The notes under the pieces are model-generated. The model was not told the DNA's origin. It made no database searches and was given only the letters and a program-made list of their open reading frames with translations. A stretch of DNA of 64,000 nucleotides from Streptomyces hokutonensis. GTDB taxonomy: Bacteria > Actinomycetota > Actinomycetes > Streptomycetales > Streptomycetaceae. Both the position numbers and the translations under genes were made by a program. This document shows positions 55,269 to 64,000 of the stretch, one piece after another (position 1 is the first letter of the stretch; each line of letters opens with the position of its first letter). The stretch covers positions 186,001-250,000 of the forward strand of contig NZ_BARG01000006.1 of the NCBI RefSeq assembly GCF_000376565.1, written 5' to 3'.

Positions 55269-56444
55269 ATGACGAGTGCCCCGCGCCCCACGACCGACCT
55301 GTCGGCAGCCGACGCCCGCCGCATCGCCCTGCGCGCACAGGGTTTCCTCGGCGCCCCCGACCGCCGCGCGGGCGTGCGCGGCGTGCTCCGCCATCTCGGC
55401 GCGGTCCAGCTCGACACCATCTCGGTCCTCGCCCGCTCCCACGAACTCATCCCGTACGCCCGCCTCGGCGCCGTCCCCCGCAGGACGGTCGAGGACGCGT
55501 ACTGGACCCAGACGCACGCCTTCGAGTACTGGTCCCACGCGGCCTGCATCCTCCCCGTCGAGGAGTGGCCCCACTTCGCCTTCCGCCGCCGCGCCTACCG
55601 CAGCCGGCCGCACTGGAACCACGACCTCCCCGACGGCACCTACGACCAGGTGATCAAGCAGCTCCGCGCCGAAGGCCCCCTCACCTCCACCGAGTTGGGC
55701 GGCGCCAAGCGCACCAGCGAGTGGTGGGACTGGTCCGGCGCCAAGGTCGCCGTGGAGCGCGCGCTCATGTACGGCGAGGTGGTGTGCGTGGAGCGCCGCG
55801 GCTGGAAGCGGGTGTACGACCTCGCCGAGCGCGCGATCCCGGAACCGCTGCTGCACGACGAGCTGGATGACACCGAGTGCCTCCGTCGCCTGGTCCGGCT
55901 GGCGGGCCAGTCACTGGGCGTCGGCACGCGCGCGGACATCGCCGACTACCACCGCCTCAAGGGCGAGCAGGTCGACGCGGTGATCGCCGACTCGGGCCTG
56001 GTCCCGGTCACGGTGGAGGGCTGGGGCAAGCCGGCCTGGGCCGACCCGGCGGCCCTGGAGACGGCCCCGCGCGGTCGGCACCGCACCACGCTCCTGTCAC
56101 CGTTCGACTCCCTGATCTGGGAGCGGGCCCGCACGGAGCGGATCTTCGGCTTCACCCACCGCCTGGAGGCCTACGTCCCCAAACCGAAGCGGATCCACGG
56201 CTACTTCGCGATGCCGGTCCTCGCCGGCGGCCAGTTGGTCGGCCGCGTCGACCCGGCGCGGGAGGGCCGCACTCTGGTGGCCAAGCAGGTCACCCTGGAC
56301 GGCGCGAAGGCCGTCCCGTCCGTGGCGCAGGCTCTGGTCGAGGCCGCGAGCTGGGTGGACTGCACGGACGTACGCGTGGAGCGGGTCGACGCGCCCGAGC
56401 TGCGCGCGCCCCTCGCCGGAGAGCTCCTGCGCCTGCTGGCGTGA
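55269..56444 (+). CDS. AlkZ/YcaQ-like winged-helix DNA glycosylase
   Basis: This 391-residue protein belongs to the HTH_42 (AlkZ/YcaQ) family, whose studied members remove bulky alkylated bases or unhook DNA interstrand crosslinks. The catalytic QxD motif is Gln47-Leu48-Asp49 (AVQLDTIS). Tandem winged-helix features and the typical FEYWSHAACILP motif follow. Streptomyces uses such enzymes for self-resistance and for general repair; no biosynthetic cluster is nearby, so a housekeeping repair role is more likely. It ends three bases from the convergent response-regulator gene. Confidence 0.85.
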   Translation: MTSAPRPTTDLSAADARRIALRAQGFLGAPDRRAGVRGVLRHLGAVQLDTISVLARSHELIPYARLGAVPRRTVEDAYWTQTHAFEYWSHAACILPVEEWPHFAFRRRAYRSRPHWNHDLPDGTYDQVIKQLRAEGPLTSTELGGAKRTSEWWDWSGAKVAVERALMYGEVVCVERRGWKRVYDLAERAIPEPLLHDELDDTECLRRLVRLAGQSLGVGTRADIADYHRLKGEQVDAVIADSGLVPVTVEGWGKPAWADPAALETAPRGRHRTTLLSPFDSLIWERARTERIFGFTHRLEAYVPKPKRIHGYFAMPVLAGGQLVGRVDPAREGRTLVAKQVTLDGAKAVPSVAQALVEAASWVDCTDVRVERVDAPELRAPLAGELLRLLA

Positions 56445-56447
56445 GGG

Positions 56448-57191
56448 TCACCGGATTTCGAGGATCTTCTCCCGCATCGCGTAGACGACGGCCTCCATCC
56501 TGGAGTGCAGCTGCAGCTTCTCCAGGATGTTGCGCACATGGTTCTTCACGGTGTTCTCGGAGATGAACAACTGCTTGGCGATATCGCGGTTGTTCATACC
56601 GGTGGCGACGAGTTTGAGAACCTCCAGCTCACGGTCGGTGAGCCGCGGCGCCGGCACCAATCGGCGCTCGTCGGTGCGCTGGATCATCGACTTGAACTCG
56701 GTGAGCAGCTTCGACGCCATGGAGGGGCTGATCTGCGACTGTCCGTCGGCCACCGCGCGAATGGCGGTGGCCACCTCGTCGGTCGAGATCTCCTTGAGGA
56801 GATATCCCGTCGCGCCCGCCTTGATCGCGTCGTAGAGATCGGCCTCTTCGTCACTGATCGTCAGCATGATGATCTTCGCGCTCGGTGCCACTTCCTTGAT
56901 GGAGGTGCACGCCTCGATCCCGCCCCGCTTCGGCATCCGTACGTCCATCAGCACGATGTCCGGCAGCAGGTCCGCGGCCTTGTCCACCGCCTCGGCGCCG
57001 TCGCCCGCCTCGCCGACGACCTGGATGTCCTCCTCGGCCGCCAGCACGATCTCCAGGCCTCGGCGGAAGAGGGCGTGGTCGTCCACGACAAGGACTCTGA
57101 TCGGCTCCTTGCGTGTCGAGCCCGCTTCCGGGCCCATGGCGACGACGCCATCGGCATCCTCGACATGCATCGGTCCAAAGCTGTCCGCCAT
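56448..57191 (-). CDS. Orphan NarL/LuxR-type response regulator
   Basis: This 247-residue two-component regulator has a ~30-residue N-terminal extension. A receiver domain (about 31-150) has phospho-acceptor Asp83 (IVLMDVRMP), acidic Asp37/Asp38 (VVDDH) and Lys134 (LLKEIS). A LuxR-type helix-turn-helix follows at about 180-245 ([20 protein letters not shown]). No histidine kinase gene is adjacent, so its partner is encoded elsewhere or it works without one. ATG at 57191 has GGGGGAGGAA just upstream. The position next to hpf suggests, without proving it, a stress-related role. Confidence 0.92.
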   Translation of the reverse strand: MADSFGPMHVEDADGVVAMGPEAGSTRKEPIRVLVVDDHALFRRGLEIVLAAEEDIQVVGEAGDGAEAVDKAADLLPDIVLMDVRMPKRGGIEACTSIKEVAPSAKIIMLTISDEEADLYDAIKAGATGYLLKEISTDEVATAIRAVADGQSQISPSMASKLLTEFKSMIQRTDERRLVPAPRLTDRELEVLKLVATGMNNRDIAKQLFISENTVKNHVRNILEKLQLHSRMEAVVYAMREKILEIR

Positions 57192-57396
57192 CGTTCCTCC
57201 CCCTGAAGGCTGTGGCCTGTGGTCCTGCGCCATCGCCAACCCAAGGCAGCGGCCCACCGGTTGGGCCCTGTGCGGCCATGATTCCATGCCCGGGCGACAG
57301 TGCGGTCACGGAGCGGGGCGCGAAGTGGTCGCACACCGGTGCCCCTGGGGGCGCACACACGCTCCAGGGGCACCGGCTCAGCTGTCGCCGGGTGGG

Positions 57397-58089
57397 TCAG
57401 CCGCCCAACGTGCCGCCCGCCGCGGGCGGTTGCGCCTGGGTCACCATCGGGTCCGTGCTGAGGTGGATGACGCCGTAGTCGTAGGCGTGCCGTCGGTAGA
57501 CGACACTCGGTTCCTTGGTCTCGGAGTCGACGAACAGGTAGAAGTCGTGTCCGACCAGTTCCATCTCGTAGAGGGCCTGGTCGAGGGACATCGGGGAAGC
57601 GACGTGGGTCTTCTCGCGGACGATGAGGGGGCCTTCGCCCTTCACTTCCAGCGAGCCGATCTTCTTGGTGGGCACGCCGTCCGACTGCTCGTCGGGGGCG
57701 GCGTGGCCGTTGCCGTTGAGCGTCGCCGCGCCCGGGACGTGGTCGGGGACCTCGGCGGCCGTGAGCCGACGGGCACCGCGGCGCGTGTGACGCTTGTCGT
57801 GCTGCTTGCGCAGCCGGGCATCCAGCTTCTCCGCCGCGAGGTCGAGCGCCGCGTACGGATCGTTGGCCGATGCCTCCGCCCGGATCACCGGACCGCGGGA
57901 GCGGAGCGTGATCTCCACCCGGTCGCAACGGTCGGCCTGTCGGGGGTTGGGCTCCTTGGACACCTCGACGTCGAGGCTGATCACCTTGCCGTCGAGCTTC
58001 TGGATCTTCTCCAGCTTCAGCTTCTCGGCCACGTGCTTGCGGAACCGCTCGGGCACCTCGGTCTTGCGGCCCTTGACGACGATGTCCAC
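57397..58089 (-). CDS. hpf: Long ribosome hibernation-promoting factor
   Basis: HPF binds idle ribosomes and, in the long form, joins them as 100S dimers. The protein is 230 residues: an N-terminal YfiA/RaiA domain (about 1-105; MDIVVKGRKTEVPERFRKHV) and the C-terminal dimerisation domain (about 165-225; MSLDQALYEMELVGHDFYLFVD). The start is a GTG at 58089. A 310-base upstream region, containing a hairpin just before the gene, probably carries stress- or stationary-phase controls. It is transcribed with the response-regulator gene on the same strand after a 205-base gap. Confidence 0.94.
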   Translation of the reverse strand: MDIVVKGRKTEVPERFRKHVAEKLKLEKIQKLDGKVISLDVEVSKEPNPRQADRCDRVEITLRSRGPVIRAEASANDPYAALDLAAEKLDARLRKQHDKRHTRRGARRLTAAEVPDHVPGAATLNGNGHAAPDEQSDGVPTKKIGSLEVKGEGPLIVREKTHVASPMSLDQALYEMELVGHDFYLFVDSETKEPSVVYRRHAYDYGVIHLSTDPMVTQAQPPAAGGTLGG

Positions 58090-58401
58090 GCAGAACTCCG
58101 TTCCCGGATCACTCCGCTTCGCTGCGGAGCGTCTCCCTTTTGCACCAAGTTCCGGTCACCCCGGAACCTCGGACTCGGTGACTTCCACCTCCTCCTCCCC
58201 CATGGGCAAGATCTCCACCCCATGGCCGCGGCGATTGCAGAAAACCCGCGGCACGGCATTCGGATAGGAGAGGTGCGGCCTGCGCCTTTCTCTCACAACC
58301 GAACATATCTCGCCCGGACGGATGTCGTCACCCTCTACCGCGGCGTACCTCCGTTCAGGTGAATTGGTCCTGTCATAACCTGCAACGACGCAAGTTTGCA
58401 G
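58090..58401 (-). promoter_or_regulatory. hpf leader and promoter region
   Basis: This 312-base stretch between the comF-like stop and hpf holds a hairpin at 58112-58129 (CTCCGC-TTCGCT-GCGGAG) close to the start codon, which could influence translation. GATATGTT (minus strand, near 58312) is a possible -10. No terminator for the comF-like gene is evident. No further gene is seen. Confidence 0.45.
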
Positions 58402-59520
58402 TCAGTTCCGGTTTATTTCGAAGGAATCTGGCGACGCCGCGATCACGGCTGCGCAGATCAGGTCACCGGGACCGTTCACACCCACGATTCCCGGTGCACT
58501 GAGTGCCATCTGTCGCCCCTTCTCCTTTGCTGCCAGCATCTGTTCCCCTCTGCCTTCCCGGGACACACCCGCGTACACAGCCGTAGTTGCTCCAACTGCT
58601 CCTCCTGGTCCCTCGCGGGTGATCGCCTCACGCACGGCACGCGCCGCCTCCCGCAACGAGGCCCCCGTCGTCATCAGGTCGTCGACGAGCACGACCGGAC
58701 CGCCGACCAGCAACCGGGCACCACCCGCGACCACCTCCAGAGCACCGGCGAGATTGTCCAGCCGCTGCCGGGAGTTGAGCCCCGACTGGTCGGCCACCCA
58801 CCGCCGCTGCCGCAGCACGGCCACCACCCGGGCCGGCGTCCCGCTCCGCCGCAACTCCCCCGCCGCCGCGAGAGCGATCCGCCGCGCCGGATCATGCCCA
58901 CGAGCCCGCACCACGCTGCGCGCGGAGGGCACGGGAATGAGCAACACCGGTGCCTCGACAACGCCCCTCCGGAACAGGGCGTCGCCTACGACGGTCCCGT
59001 GTCGCCCCGCAGGTGCCCGCCGTGCTCCCACGAGTGCCTGTCGCGCCCCTACTGCTGGCCCCTCAGCCCAGTCGTCCCACTCGCCCTCCTCTCCCAGCCC
59101 ACCGAATCCCGGCACCCAGTCCCCGTCGAACCCCGCCGAACCTCCACCCCACTCCGCCGAACTCCCGCGCTGACCCGCCAACCCCCCGTCCTGCCCCGTC
59201 ACAGCCCCACGACCCCGCACCCGGCACTCCCGGAGCCCCACCCGCACAGCGCCCGCGAGAGCCGCGCCCAGTGGCCCCGTGAGGGCCAGTGAGCCCCGTT
59301 CCTTGTGGGCGAGGAGCATCGCGCGCACCTCGTCCGCGTAAGGAGCCGCCGCATACGTCGCCGGCAGCCCGGACGGCTCGGGCACCGGTCGTACCCGGCT
59401 CGGTACGGCCCCGCTCAGGGCGGCACGGCACTCAGGGCAGAGCACCGTGCGAGGCGTCCCGCAGCCTCCGCACTCGGCCGGCAGCACCAGATCCGTGAGG
59501 TCCCGCCACCACCCCCGCAT
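58402..59520 (-). CDS. ComF-like phosphoribosyltransferase-fold protein with insert
   Basis: This 372-residue protein has the ComF layout: an N-terminal Cys cluster (CGGCGTPRTVLCPEC, about 16-30; likely zinc) and a phosphoribosyltransferase fold with the PRPP loop VVLVDDLMTTGAS. ComF proteins act in DNA uptake in competent bacteria; in Streptomyces the role is unknown. An ~85-residue Gly/Arg/Glu-rich segment (about 106-190) separates the early part (AHKERGSLALTG) from the main fold and makes the protein much longer than the usual ~230. ATG at 59520 is my start. Two DnaA boxes lie 41-74 bases upstream. Confidence 0.85.
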   Translation of the reverse strand: MRGWWRDLTDLVLPAECGGCGTPRTVLCPECRAALSGAVPSRVRPVPEPSGLPATYAAAPYADEVRAMLLAHKERGSLALTGPLGAALAGAVRVGLRECRVRGRGAVTGQDGGLAGQRGSSAEWGGGSAGFDGDWVPGFGGLGEEGEWDDWAEGPAVGARQALVGARRAPAGRHGTVVGDALFRRGVVEAPVLLIPVPSARSVVRARGHDPARRIALAAAGELRRSGTPARVVAVLRQRRWVADQSGLNSRQRLDNLAGALEVVAGGARLLVGGPVVLVDDLMTTGASLREAARAVREAITREGPGGAVGATTAVYAGVSREGRGEQMLAAKEKGRQMALSAPGIVGVNGPGDLICAAVIAASPDSFEINRN

Positions 59521-59560
59521 GGCCACCACTGTGCCAAGGCCCTCGTCGACCGGCCACCCC

Positions 59561-59594
59561 TGTGGACAACCGCCGGACACCCGCCTGTGGACAA
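59561..59594 (-). promoter_or_regulatory. Two perfect DnaA boxes upstream of the comF-like gene
   Basis: TTGTCCACA, the preferred Streptomyces DnaA box, reads on the minus strand at 59569-59561 and 59594-59586, inside a repeated CCTGTGGACAAC. The boxes are in the same orientation and 25 bases apart. Confidence 0.7.
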
Positions 59595-59763
59595 CTCCGC
59601 GCAACCGCCGCCAGCCGTCCCCCACACGAGTGCGACCCCACCCCGGAACACGCGAACGGCCGCCTCCTGCCGAGCCTCAGCCCGACCGAAGACGGCCGCT
59701 CCTCACGTATTCAACCCAGCCCAACTGGCAAGCACCTCAACCCAGTTGGACCAACAATCACCC

Positions 59764-61602
59764 TCACCCCGGATAAACCGGAGCCGACCCCGTCTTGACC
59801 ACCTTCTGCCACTGCGCCCCGGTGGGCAGCCGTACGATCCCGTCCTCCGAGAAGGCCACCAGCGGCAACTTGTCGTCCTCGGACGCGGCGATCTCCTTCA
59901 CGCCGGTCAGGGCCGTGGGCGCCGGGCCCTCCGGGGTGGAGCCGTCGACCTGGACGTACCGCATCTGCTGCACGCCGCCCTGCGCGCGCCCGACCACCAC
60001 GAGCCGACTGTCCCCGGCCCACGACATGGCCGTGATCTCCTCCAGGTCCGGGGTCGCGGACCGCAGTTCGAGGACCGAGACCACAGGCTGCTCCCCGGTC
60101 GCGCCGCTCCGCTGGATCCGCCCGATCTGCAGGGACCGCTTGCCGTTCTTCTCGACGACGAGCGCGATCCGCACCCCGTCGGCCGCCACCCGGACCGACT
60201 CGATCCGGCCGTCCAGCCCCAGGGTGTCGACCGCGATCGGCTGGCCGGCGCCCTGCTGCAGCAGAAGCAGCCGGGGGTTGTTCGGGTCCCGGTCGGCCAC
60301 CCAGAGGTCGCCCTGCACATCCCAGCTGGGAGCCGTCAGCCGGTCGTCCGCCGTCTTGCCCTGACTGGTCAGCACGGGGTCCCCGAGGGACGCGCCCGAC
60401 ACCATCGACCCGACGTAGAGCGACTTCCCGTCGAGGCTGACCCCGGCCCCGCGCTCCTCGTCGCGCGACACCGCCACCGATCCCAGCGGCTTGGTGCCCT
60501 CGCCCAGCGGACCCGGCACCGCCTCGGTGTGGGTGCCCCTGCTGCCGCCGGGTATCCGCACCACCCGGTGCTTGTCGTCGAGGAAGTACAGGTACACGGG
60601 GTGGTTCACCGGGCCGCGTGTCACGAGGGACTCCGCGTTGTTCTCGGAGTACACGCACAGCTGTGCGCCGTTGGCGGCCTGCAGCTCGACCTCGTCCACC
60701 GTGGGGGTCATGGTGTGCAGCGTGTAGAGGATCTGGGTCGCCATCTCATTGCACCGGGCCAGCCCCACCCGCGAGGCCTTCTGGTTCAACGGCACGGTCA
60801 GCTTGTTCTGGTCGTCGGGGGTCAGCGAGGTGACCCCCTTGCGCAGGGCCGTCCCGGTGGGGAAGCTCGACCTGACCACGGGCCCGAGCCAGCTGGTGGG
60901 CCCGTCGAGGAGCGAACGCACCATCTGCGTCATGGGGTCCACCCGCCGCCGTACGAACACGGGGTCCGCCACGGCGATCGGCTGCGTGGTCGTCCCGGCC
61001 GTCGTGTTCGACGCGAAGTAGTACTTGTTGACCGACATGTAGTTGCGCTGGAAGTCCGAGCTGCCCATGACGACGCCCTGGGGCAGCCCGTCGATGCGCC
61101 ACTGCCCGCTCTTCGCGTCCTTCGCCAGATGCACCCGCTGGCTGTACTGCCCGTCCGCCGGCGAGTACGCCTGCTGCGAGTCCACCGTGGCGACCCGGGC
61201 ACCGGTCAGTGCGTACGTGAAGGCGTCGCTGTCCTCCCGGCCGCCGGGAGGATGGACGACCTCCGTGCTCGGCCCGTCGGCGAGCACCGTGGTGGACGCC
61301 TCCGGCTGCCAGTTCCGCGCCGCCTTGGCGGTCAGGTACAGGCGTGCCGTCTTGTAGGTCGGATCGTCGCTGGTCAGCGCCTCCAGGAAGCCCTGCACGA
61401 TCTCCGCCTGCGTCGCGTCCTCCCGGGGAGGCATCGCGAAAACCCGCACCTGGGTGTCCTGCCGCGGCGTCGACTCGACACCCCGGAGGTCCCCGCTGTC
61501 CGGCATCGAGGCACATCCCGCCAGCACTACGACGCCACACACGACGTACGCCGCCGCGCGTGCCGGCTTTCGCCGGGCGCCCCCTTCGCGGTCAGCGCCC
61601 AC
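59764..61602 (-). CDS. lpqB: Lipoprotein LpqB (MtrAB accessory protein)
   Basis: LpqB is a lipoprotein that modulates the sensor kinase MtrB in actinobacteria. The 612-residue protein has a lipobox LAGC (Cys30), a GerMN domain (about 200-330) and a C-terminal beta-propeller-like half (about 350-600). It starts at a GTG (61602) that overlaps the end of mtrB by 11 bases, giving the conserved order mtrA-mtrB-lpqB. Interaction with the external domain of MtrB is known from mycobacteria; here it is inferred from synteny. Confidence 0.95.
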   Translation of the reverse strand: MGADREGGARRKPARAAAYVVCGVVVLAGCASMPDSGDLRGVESTPRQDTQVRVFAMPPREDATQAEIVQGFLEALTSDDPTYKTARLYLTAKAARNWQPEASTTVLADGPSTEVVHPPGGREDSDAFTYALTGARVATVDSQQAYSPADGQYSQRVHLAKDAKSGQWRIDGLPQGVVMGSSDFQRNYMSVNKYYFASNTTAGTTTQPIAVADPVFVRRRVDPMTQMVRSLLDGPTSWLGPVVRSSFPTGTALRKGVTSLTPDDQNKLTVPLNQKASRVGLARCNEMATQILYTLHTMTPTVDEVELQAANGAQLCVYSENNAESLVTRGPVNHPVYLYFLDDKHRVVRIPGGSRGTHTEAVPGPLGEGTKPLGSVAVSRDEERGAGVSLDGKSLYVGSMVSGASLGDPVLTSQGKTADDRLTAPSWDVQGDLWVADRDPNNPRLLLLQQGAGQPIAVDTLGLDGRIESVRVAADGVRIALVVEKNGKRSLQIGRIQRSGATGEQPVVSVLELRSATPDLEEITAMSWAGDSRLVVVGRAQGGVQQMRYVQVDGSTPEGPAPTALTGVKEIAASEDDKLPLVAFSEDGIVRLPTGAQWQKVVKTGSAPVYPG

Positions 61603-63676
61603 GAGATGCCTCCCCCTGCTTGTTCGATTCTTCCGGCACGACGCCCGGGTCCGTACCGGGCGCGGTGTCGCTCCGGGGCGCGTCCGCCGTCGGCCGGTCC
61701 TCCTGGCGCCGGGTGCCGCCGGTCGGCCGGGGCACCACGCGCGCGCCGTTGCCGGGCAGCGCCGTCGGGTCCGCTGTCGCGGTCGTGGCGGTCAGCCTCG
61801 GCGCGATCGGGGTCCGCGCGGATATCGGCGATCCCTGGTCACCCATCGGCTGCACCGGGACCGTCGCCCGCTTGTCGCCGCCCCCGCTCGGCAGACCGGC
61901 GTCATTAAGTCCACGATTACGGCGTGAGTCCTTGGGCTCCAGGGGTATCGGCGAACCCCGCAGCGGTTCGTCGGCGGTCCTCGGCAGCGTCAGCCGGAAC
62001 TGCGAACCGCCGCCCGGCTCACCCCACGCCTGCAGCCAACCGCCGTGCAGTCGCGCGTCCTCCAGGGCGATGGACAGCCCCAGACCCGTACCACCGGTGG
62101 TACGCGCGCGTGCCGGGTCCGCCCGCCAGAAGCGGCTGAACACCCGGGTCGCCTCGCCGGGCTTGAGCCCCACCCCGTAGTCGCGCACCGCGATGGCGAC
62201 CGCCCCGCCCGCGGTGGCGAGCTTGACTATGACGTCCTTGCCCTCGCCGTGCTCCACGGCGTTGACGACGAGATTGCGCAGCACCCGCTCCACCCGCCGG
62301 GCATCGGCCTCGGCGACCACGGGCTGCTGGTCGCCGACGACGCGTATCTGCGTGCCCTTGCGCTCGGCGAGCGGCTCGGCCCCGCTGATGACCCGCCGTA
62401 CGACCTCCCTGAGGTCTATCGCCTCGGCCTCCAGAGCCGCCGCTCCCGCGTCGAAGCGGCTGATCTCCAGCAGGTCGGCGAGCAGCGTCTCGAACCGGTC
62501 CAGCTGGTCGGCCAGCAGTTCGGCCGACCGCGCGGTCATCGGATCGAAGTCCACGCGCGCGTCATGGATGACATCGGCCGCCATACGCACGGTCGTCAAC
62601 GGCGTCCGCAGCTCGTGCGACACGTCGGACACGAACCGGCGCTGCATCCGCGACAGGTCCTCCAGCTGCTGGATCTTCAGCTGGAGGTTCTGCGCCATCT
62701 TGTTGAAGGCCTCGCCGAGCCGCGCGATGTCGTCCTCGCCGGTGACCTTCATCCGCTCCTGGAGGCGCCCGGCGGACAGCCGCTCGGCGATTCCGGCGGC
62801 CATCCGCACCGGCGTGACGACCTGCCGCACCACGAGCCACGCGATGGCCCCGAGGAGTACGACGACGAAGAGCCCGGCCGTCGCCAGCGTCCCCTTGACC
62901 AGGCTGAGCGACTTCTCCTCCTGGGTGAGCGGGAAGAGGTAGTACAGCTGGTACGGATTGTTGTTCGGGTCGTTGACCTGCTTGCCGACGACCAGCGCGG
63001 GCTGGGACTCCTTGCCGTTGCTGTAGATGATCCGGGTGTAGCTCTGGGCCGCCGAGGTGTTGTCGTTGACGCGGGCGCGCAGGGCTTCGGGCACGCTGGC
63101 GGACGGGTCGACGTACCCGGAACCGCGCGGGCTGCGACCGGCGCCGCTGTCCGCGCCCGCCGGCAGCGTCACCACGTCGAAGGCTCCCTGACCGCCGCTG
63201 GACAGCGACGACACGAGGTCGCTCATCCAGGAGATGACGTTCTGCGGGGAGCTGCCGCCGGTCGCGGAGCCGTCGTCGGCGGTCCCGGTGGCCGCCTCGT
63301 CGGCCCGCTGCTTGGCCACGGCGAACCCACCCGTGGCCTGGCTCTGCGAGGCCTTCACCTTGGCGTCCAGCAGGCCGTTGCGCACCTGGCCGATGACGAC
63401 GAAGCCCAGCAGCAGGACGACGCCCAGCGACATCAGCAGCGTGGTGACGACGACCTTGAGCTGGATGTTGCGCCGCCACAGCCGCATGACCGGCAGCAGC
63501 GGCCGACGGACCCAGCGCATGAACAGGCGGAGGACCGGGCTGCCCTGGACCCCGCCCTGCAGCAGCCCGCCCTCCAGCAGGCGTGCCCAGCGGGAGCCCG
63601 CCGCCGTCCGGCCGACAGGCCGCCCCGCGCGGGCCCCGGTCCCCCCGGGTGCCGAAGCGGCACTGTCCCTGGACAT
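61592..63676 (-). CDS. mtrB: Sensor histidine kinase MtrB
   Basis: MtrB phosphorylates MtrA in a system that controls the cell wall, osmotic response and, in Streptomyces, development. The 694-residue protein has a ~70-residue cytoplasmic start, a membrane helix (about 72-97), an external sensor domain (about 98-262), a second helix (about 263-284), a HAMP domain and the HisKA box with His354 (SDVSHELRTPL). The ATPase domain has N, G1 and G2 boxes (NLVVNAVEHG, DYGVGL, GTGLGLSIA). A Pro/Thr-rich C-terminal tail (~120 residues) ends it. One base separates it from mtrA. Confidence 0.96.
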   Translation of the reverse strand: MSRDSAASAPGGTGARAGRPVGRTAAGSRWARLLEGGLLQGGVQGSPVLRLFMRWVRRPLLPVMRLWRRNIQLKVVVTTLLMSLGVVLLLGFVVIGQVRNGLLDAKVKASQSQATGGFAVAKQRADEAATGTADDGSATGGSSPQNVISWMSDLVSSLSSGGQGAFDVVTLPAGADSGAGRSPRGSGYVDPSASVPEALRARVNDNTSAAQSYTRIIYSNGKESQPALVVGKQVNDPNNNPYQLYYLFPLTQEEKSLSLVKGTLATAGLFVVVLLGAIAWLVVRQVVTPVRMAAGIAERLSAGRLQERMKVTGEDDIARLGEAFNKMAQNLQLKIQQLEDLSRMQRRFVSDVSHELRTPLTTVRMAADVIHDARVDFDPMTARSAELLADQLDRFETLLADLLEISRFDAGAAALEAEAIDLREVVRRVISGAEPLAERKGTQIRVVGDQQPVVAEADARRVERVLRNLVVNAVEHGEGKDVIVKLATAGGAVAIAVRDYGVGLKPGEATRVFSRFWRADPARARTTGGTGLGLSIALEDARLHGGWLQAWGEPGGGSQFRLTLPRTADEPLRGSPIPLEPKDSRRNRGLNDAGLPSGGGDKRATVPVQPMGDQGSPISARTPIAPRLTATTATADPTALPGNGARVVPRPTGGTRRQEDRPTADAPRSDTAPGTDPGVVPEESNKQGEASRGR

Positions 63677-63677
63677 G

Positions 63678-64000
63678 TCAGCTCGGTCCCGCCTTGTAAC
63701 CGACGCCGCGGACGGTCACCACGATCTCCGGCCGCTCCGGGTCCTTCTCGACCTTGGAACGCAGCCGCTGGACATGCACGTTGACCAGACGGGTGTCCGC
63801 CGCGTGCCGGTAGCCCCAGACCTGCTCCAGGAGCACCTCACGCGTGAACACCTGCCACGGTTTACGGGCCAGCGCGACCAGCAGGTCGAACTCCAGCGGC
63901 GTCAGGGCGATCGACTGCCCGTCCCGCTTCACGGAGTGACCGGCCACGTCGATGACCAGATCGCCTATGGCGAGTTGCTCGGGCGCCGGCTCCTCCGACC
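63678..64000 (-). CDS. mtrA: Response regulator MtrA (C-terminal part; 5' end outside window)
   Basis: Only the OmpR/PhoB-type DNA-binding domain and part of the linker are inside the window; the frame continues past base 64000. The winged helix is clear (LTPLEFDLLVALARKPWQVF, EVLLEQVWGYRHAADTRLVN and VRGVGYK). The receiver domain with the phosphorylated Asp lies outside. Its stop is one base from the mtrB start, which supports the assignment. Confidence 0.95.
   Translation of the reverse strand, partial: SEEPAPEQLAIGDLVIDVAGHSVKRDGQSIALTPLEFDLLVALARKPWQVFTREVLLEQVWGYRHAADTRLVNVHVQRLRSKVEKDPERPEIVVTVRGVGYKAGPS

Noticed and set aside
56448..58089. Response regulator and hpf as a dedicated two-gene stress system
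   Set aside because: The genes are 205 bases apart without coupling and no shared site was found; proximity alone is weak.
63678..63947. An 89-residue DNA-binding protein starting at 63947
   Set aside because: The GTG is an internal Val codon of MtrA; the frame continues to the window edge with linker sequence.

Overview
This window is Streptomyces chromosomal DNA: very high GC with strong third-position G/C bias, and a gene order (smpB-ctpA-ftsX-ftsE-prfB-pkaB-pkaA, ohr/ohrR, large NAD-glutamate dehydrogenase, secA, hpf, comF-like, lpqB-mtrB-mtrA) that I recognise from the core of Streptomyces genomes such as S. coelicolor. That comparison is from memory, not a search. No integrase, transposase, CRISPR array, tRNA or rRNA was seen. 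The only stable RNA gene is ssrA (tmRNA).

Layout. (1) 1-7,728: a carbohydrate-uptake operon, all on +. It holds the end of one ABC sugar permease, a second permease, a YicI-type GH31 alpha-xylosidase, a LacI-family regulator with a TTA codon, and a secreted GH3 beta-glycosidase, followed by a terminator shared with ssrA. (2) 7,783-14,341, mostly on -: ssrA, smpB, an S41/PDZ protease, ftsX, ftsE, a sortase-type (LAETG) surface protein and prfB; a 63-residue zinc-ribbon membrane protein lies on +. (3) 14,389-14,902: degenerate tandem repeats between inverted repeats, in front of prfB. (4) 14,938-21,905: two Ser/Thr kinases (pkaB, pkaA) on -, divergent from an FHA/FtsK-like ATPase on +. (5) 22,061-25,699: a second ABC sugar importer. 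(6) 25,854-33,950: three tandem bifunctional GT2/CDP-glycerol-type polymerases and a membrane protein. (7) 34,044-38,256: ohr/ohrR and two divergent GT-C-like membrane proteins. (8) 38,325-42,538: galE, a TetR repressor, a TagG/TagH-like exporter and a GtrA flippase-like protein. (9) 42,675-50,160: large NAD-glutamate dehydrogenase, DJ-1/PfpI protein, HAD hydrolase and a small conserved protein. (10) 50,482-64,000: Rv3235-like protein, secA, GNAT, AlkZ/YcaQ-like protein, orphan LuxR-type response regulator, hpf, comF-like gene, lpqB, mtrB and the 3' part of mtrA.

How the parts fit. Blocks 6-8 look like a dispersed cell-wall glycopolymer locus: polymerases build a poly(glycerol-phosphate)-like or glycosyl-phosphate chain, TagGH exports it, and GalE, GtrA and the GT-C proteins supply or attach sugars. 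The exporter and its TetR gene share a control region with four copies of a dyad that I propose as the repressor's operator. The PkaA kinase carries four T-x-V-[L/M] motifs in its linker and faces a gene for an FHA (phosphothreonine-binding) protein, which suggests a kinase-reader pair. The most distinctive sequence observations are these two, a His-to-Gln exchange in the HGTP motif of the third polymerase, an Arg in place of the Walker A Lys in the FHA/FtsK protein, TTA codons in lacI and ctpA, a sigma-R-type promoter for ssrA, and two perfect DnaA boxes in front of the comF-like gene.
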